Part shown: in pieces, positions 45,066-46,857 of the stretch
How the letters are laid out: each line of letters starts with the position of its first letter
Position numbering within the stretch: position 1 is the first letter of the stretch
Origin: JBCBSS01 sp039819065
Lineage (GTDB): Bacteria > Bacteroidota > Bacteroidia > Cytophagales > Cyclobacteriaceae
Reading direction: 5' to 3'
DNA length: 46,857 nucleotides
Assembly: GCA_039819065.1 (NCBI GenBank)
Contig: JBCBSS010000047.1
Span: 1-46,857 of the forward strand
Translations under genes and position numbers: made by a program
Notes under the pieces: generated by a model
The model's input: only the letters and a program-made list of their open reading frames with translations
Told to the model about the DNA's origin: nothing
Database searches by the model: none

Positions 45066-45307
45066 AATTACTAACCAATCTAAAGTTTGTCCTCATTATT
45101 AATGATCTTATCAGCTGGTAAGAGCCCTGTATTATGTAGATGATAATGATTGCAATAGAACGCGGCTGGTGTTTTCTTGCTCTACTTCCCGCACAATAGA
45201 CTAAAAGCTTTAGTTTTACAAAGCCTATAGTCATATAAGCTTAAATTACACTCCGGCCTTGAATGCTATCTCAGCTTGTTACGGAGATTCAACCTAAGTT
45301 TCACATA

Positions 45308-46857
45308 ATGAGAATAAATTCAATTTTTGCCCTTATCGTATTAAGCATACTCAGTTTTGAGATTAAAGCTCAAAATCAGGCAGACACAGTCATAGCCAAT
45401 AGTAATTTCAATACAGGGGATTCCCTCTTGAGATTGGCCCAGCATAGAGAAGCCATAACATATTACGACAAAGCAGGAGACATCTATAAGCAACTAGGTG
45501 TCTGGGATAGGTACGTTGATTGCCTTAATAAAAGTGCCGAAGGCGAATGGCGCTCCTCTCAATTCGATCGCTCGTTAGAAAAATCCAGACTGGCTCTAAA
45601 AGAATGCGCAGTGTATCTAGGCGATAACTCAGAGCAAGGGGCTGATGCCTATTCTAACATAGGGGTTTACTTTGGTCTTCAAGCCAAACATGATAGCGCT
45701 TTGATCTATTTTGAGAAAAGCCTCGAAATTCAAAAAGTACTATTTGGTGATAAGCATTTGAAAGTGGCTAAAAGTCTATCTAGGTTAGGCCTCACTGCTG
45801 GTAATTCGGGTAAATTCGAGCAAGCTTTGGATTACTTACATCAATGTAGGCTTATACAAGAAGAATTGGATCCTGAAAGCCTGGAATTAGCGCTTACCTA
45901 TAGAAATTTAGCTTATTATTTAAAAATCATAAACCGTTTTACACAGGCAGAGGAATATAGCCGTAAGTCACTGGAAATCAATGAAAAGTTATTGCCGCCC
46001 GATCATCCTGCTATAGCCCAATCCTTGTCAGGTTTGGCTGGCGTATTTTTTGATTTCCGAGAGTACGACCTGGCCTTGAAAACCAGCTTGAGGGCTTTGA
46101 GGATTTTTGAGAAGACTATAGGTGAAAGTCATTTTTTGACATTATCAACACTAAATCAAGTTGCCATCTCTTATCAGAATATCAATGACTTCGAGCAGGC
46201 GTTTTTATACTATGATAGATATGAAAGAGCTATTCTCAATGTATACAGCGAAGCCCATCCCGACTATCTTAATATTTTATATGGAAAGGGGCTATTGTTT
46301 TTTGAATTGTTTGAGTACGATAGTGCCGCAAGCTATTTCAACAAAGCCTATCAGTTCTATCAAAAATATCCGGCTCCAAAAAGTATAGGATTACCTTCCG
46401 TATTACATGCACTTGGCTCAGTTGAGTCGGAAAAAAGGAATTTTTTGGAAGGCATAAAGAAACAAAAAGAAGCCATAGAGTTGGCAGAACAAGCTAACAG
46501 GTATACCTCCGTAGTATTGTATGCGAATGAAGTCAGCGATGATTACCGGGATATAGGTGAATTAGATTCTGCCTTATACTTTTTGGATCTTGCCGAGCGC
46601 ACCAATTTACGTAACCCTAGTGGCAGTAAAATACCATTCGATTATATACTATTGTTGCGAACAAAGTGGAAAAAGGCAGTAGTACTTTACAGGAAGTTTC
46701 ATAGAGACGGGAATTTAGACTTTGCGATGGCTTCATACAAGAACCATCTCTTGAGCGACAGCCTGATACAAATTATAAGATATAGAAGAAATACTTATGA
46801 GGACAAAGTAGAATTTTCTGCTAATATTAAGAGAATATATCAAGGTTCAGTAGATAT
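45308..46857 (+). CDS. Secreted TPR protein, truncated by window end (possible TPR-CHAT)
   Basis: This partial frame of 516 codons has no stop before the window end. A signal peptide (about 1-20, ending IKA-Q) is followed by tetratricopeptide repeats, such as YSNIGVYFGLQAKHDSALIY, RNLAYYLKIINRFTQAEEY and LSGLAGVFFDFREYDLALK. The last residues (RRNTYEDKVEFSANIKRIYQ) resemble the linker that precedes CHAT peptidase domains in Bacteroidota TPR-CHAT proteins, so such a C-terminal domain is predicted but not seen. Confidence 0.8.
   Translation, partial: MRINSIFALIVLSILSFEIKAQNQADTVIANSNFNTGDSLLRLAQHREAITYYDKAGDIYKQLGVWDRYVDCLNKSAEGEWRSSQFDRSLEKSRLALKECAVYLGDNSEQGADAYSNIGVYFGLQAKHDSALIYFEKSLEIQKVLFGDKHLKVAKSLSRLGLTAGNSGKFEQALDYLHQCRLIQEELDPESLELALTYRNLAYYLKIINRFTQAEEYSRKSLEINEKLLPPDHPAIAQSLSGLAGVFFDFREYDLALKTSLRALRIFEKTIGESHFLTLSTLNQVAISYQNINDFEQAFLYYDRYERAILNVYSEAHPDYLNILYGKGLLFFELFEYDSAASYFNKAYQFYQKYPAPKSIGLPSVLHALGSVESEKRNFLEGIKKQKEAIELAEQANRYTSVVLYANEVSDDYRDIGELDSALYFLDLAERTNLRNPSGSKIPFDYILLLRTKWKKAVVLYRKFHRDGNLDFAMASYKNHLLSDSLIQIIRYRRNTYEDKVEFSANIKRIYQGSVD

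Overview
The window looks like chromosomal DNA from a member of the Bacteroidota, probably a marine-type Cytophagales bacterium. The evidence is a TonB-type outer-membrane beta-barrel with an N-terminal CarboxypepD_reg-like domain, secreted Big_2/LVIVD and YVTN propellers, TPR-linked histidine kinases, a PP-loop AsnB, a TAnnTTTG-like promoter element and AT-rich spacers. The genus is not resolved. No plasmid or prophage backbone is visible.

Layout. 0-7.3 kb: a protein made only of six helicase-associated (HA) repeats, then a minus-strand outer-membrane barrel gene and a two-gene unit of secreted propeller proteins, one carrying a His/Met-rich insert. 7.5-11.1 kb: a tightly overlapping gluconate operon (gntK-gnd-gntP family permease-small membrane protein). 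11.1-15.7 kb: an SF1 helicase and a histidine kinase gene that face each other and are separated by a REP/RAYT module. A 40-bp direct repeat brackets that module and contains the stop codons of both neighbours. 16.0-22.5 kb: a complete histidine-utilisation operon (hutH, hutU, hutI, hutG) led by a MarR-GNAT regulator with a palindromic operator candidate. 22.4-28.2 kb: a GNAT enzyme, a TPR histidine kinase, two related repeat arrays flanking a frameshifted GIY-YIG gene, and an ABC exporter. 28.2-36 kb: a 57-aa protein, a 2222-aa multidomain protein with a nucleotidyltransferase-like signature near its C-terminus, and a translationally coupled 176-aa TPR protein. 36-37.4 kb: GAGTTTGAG-type palindromes around an S23-like four-helix-bundle gene next to tRNA-Ala(GGC), then an NlpC/P60 lipoprotein. 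37.7-46.9 kb: an FAD/Fe-S oxidoreductase, AsnB, a lipoprotein, a STAS-like protein and a TPR protein cut by the window edge.

Two themes stand out. First, the giant protein and its coupled TPR partner look like a toxin or effector with a chaperone or immunity protein. The N-terminal module style recalls large proteins of contractile-injection and polymorphic-toxin loci, but no injection-system genes are present here. Second, three unrelated palindromic repeat families each sit around a different small protein gene: RAYT, GIY-YIG and four-helix bundle. The last two pairings are not standard textbook elements and may be small-protein/repeat partnerships analogous to RAYT/REP. All family assignments come from reading motifs, with no database search.
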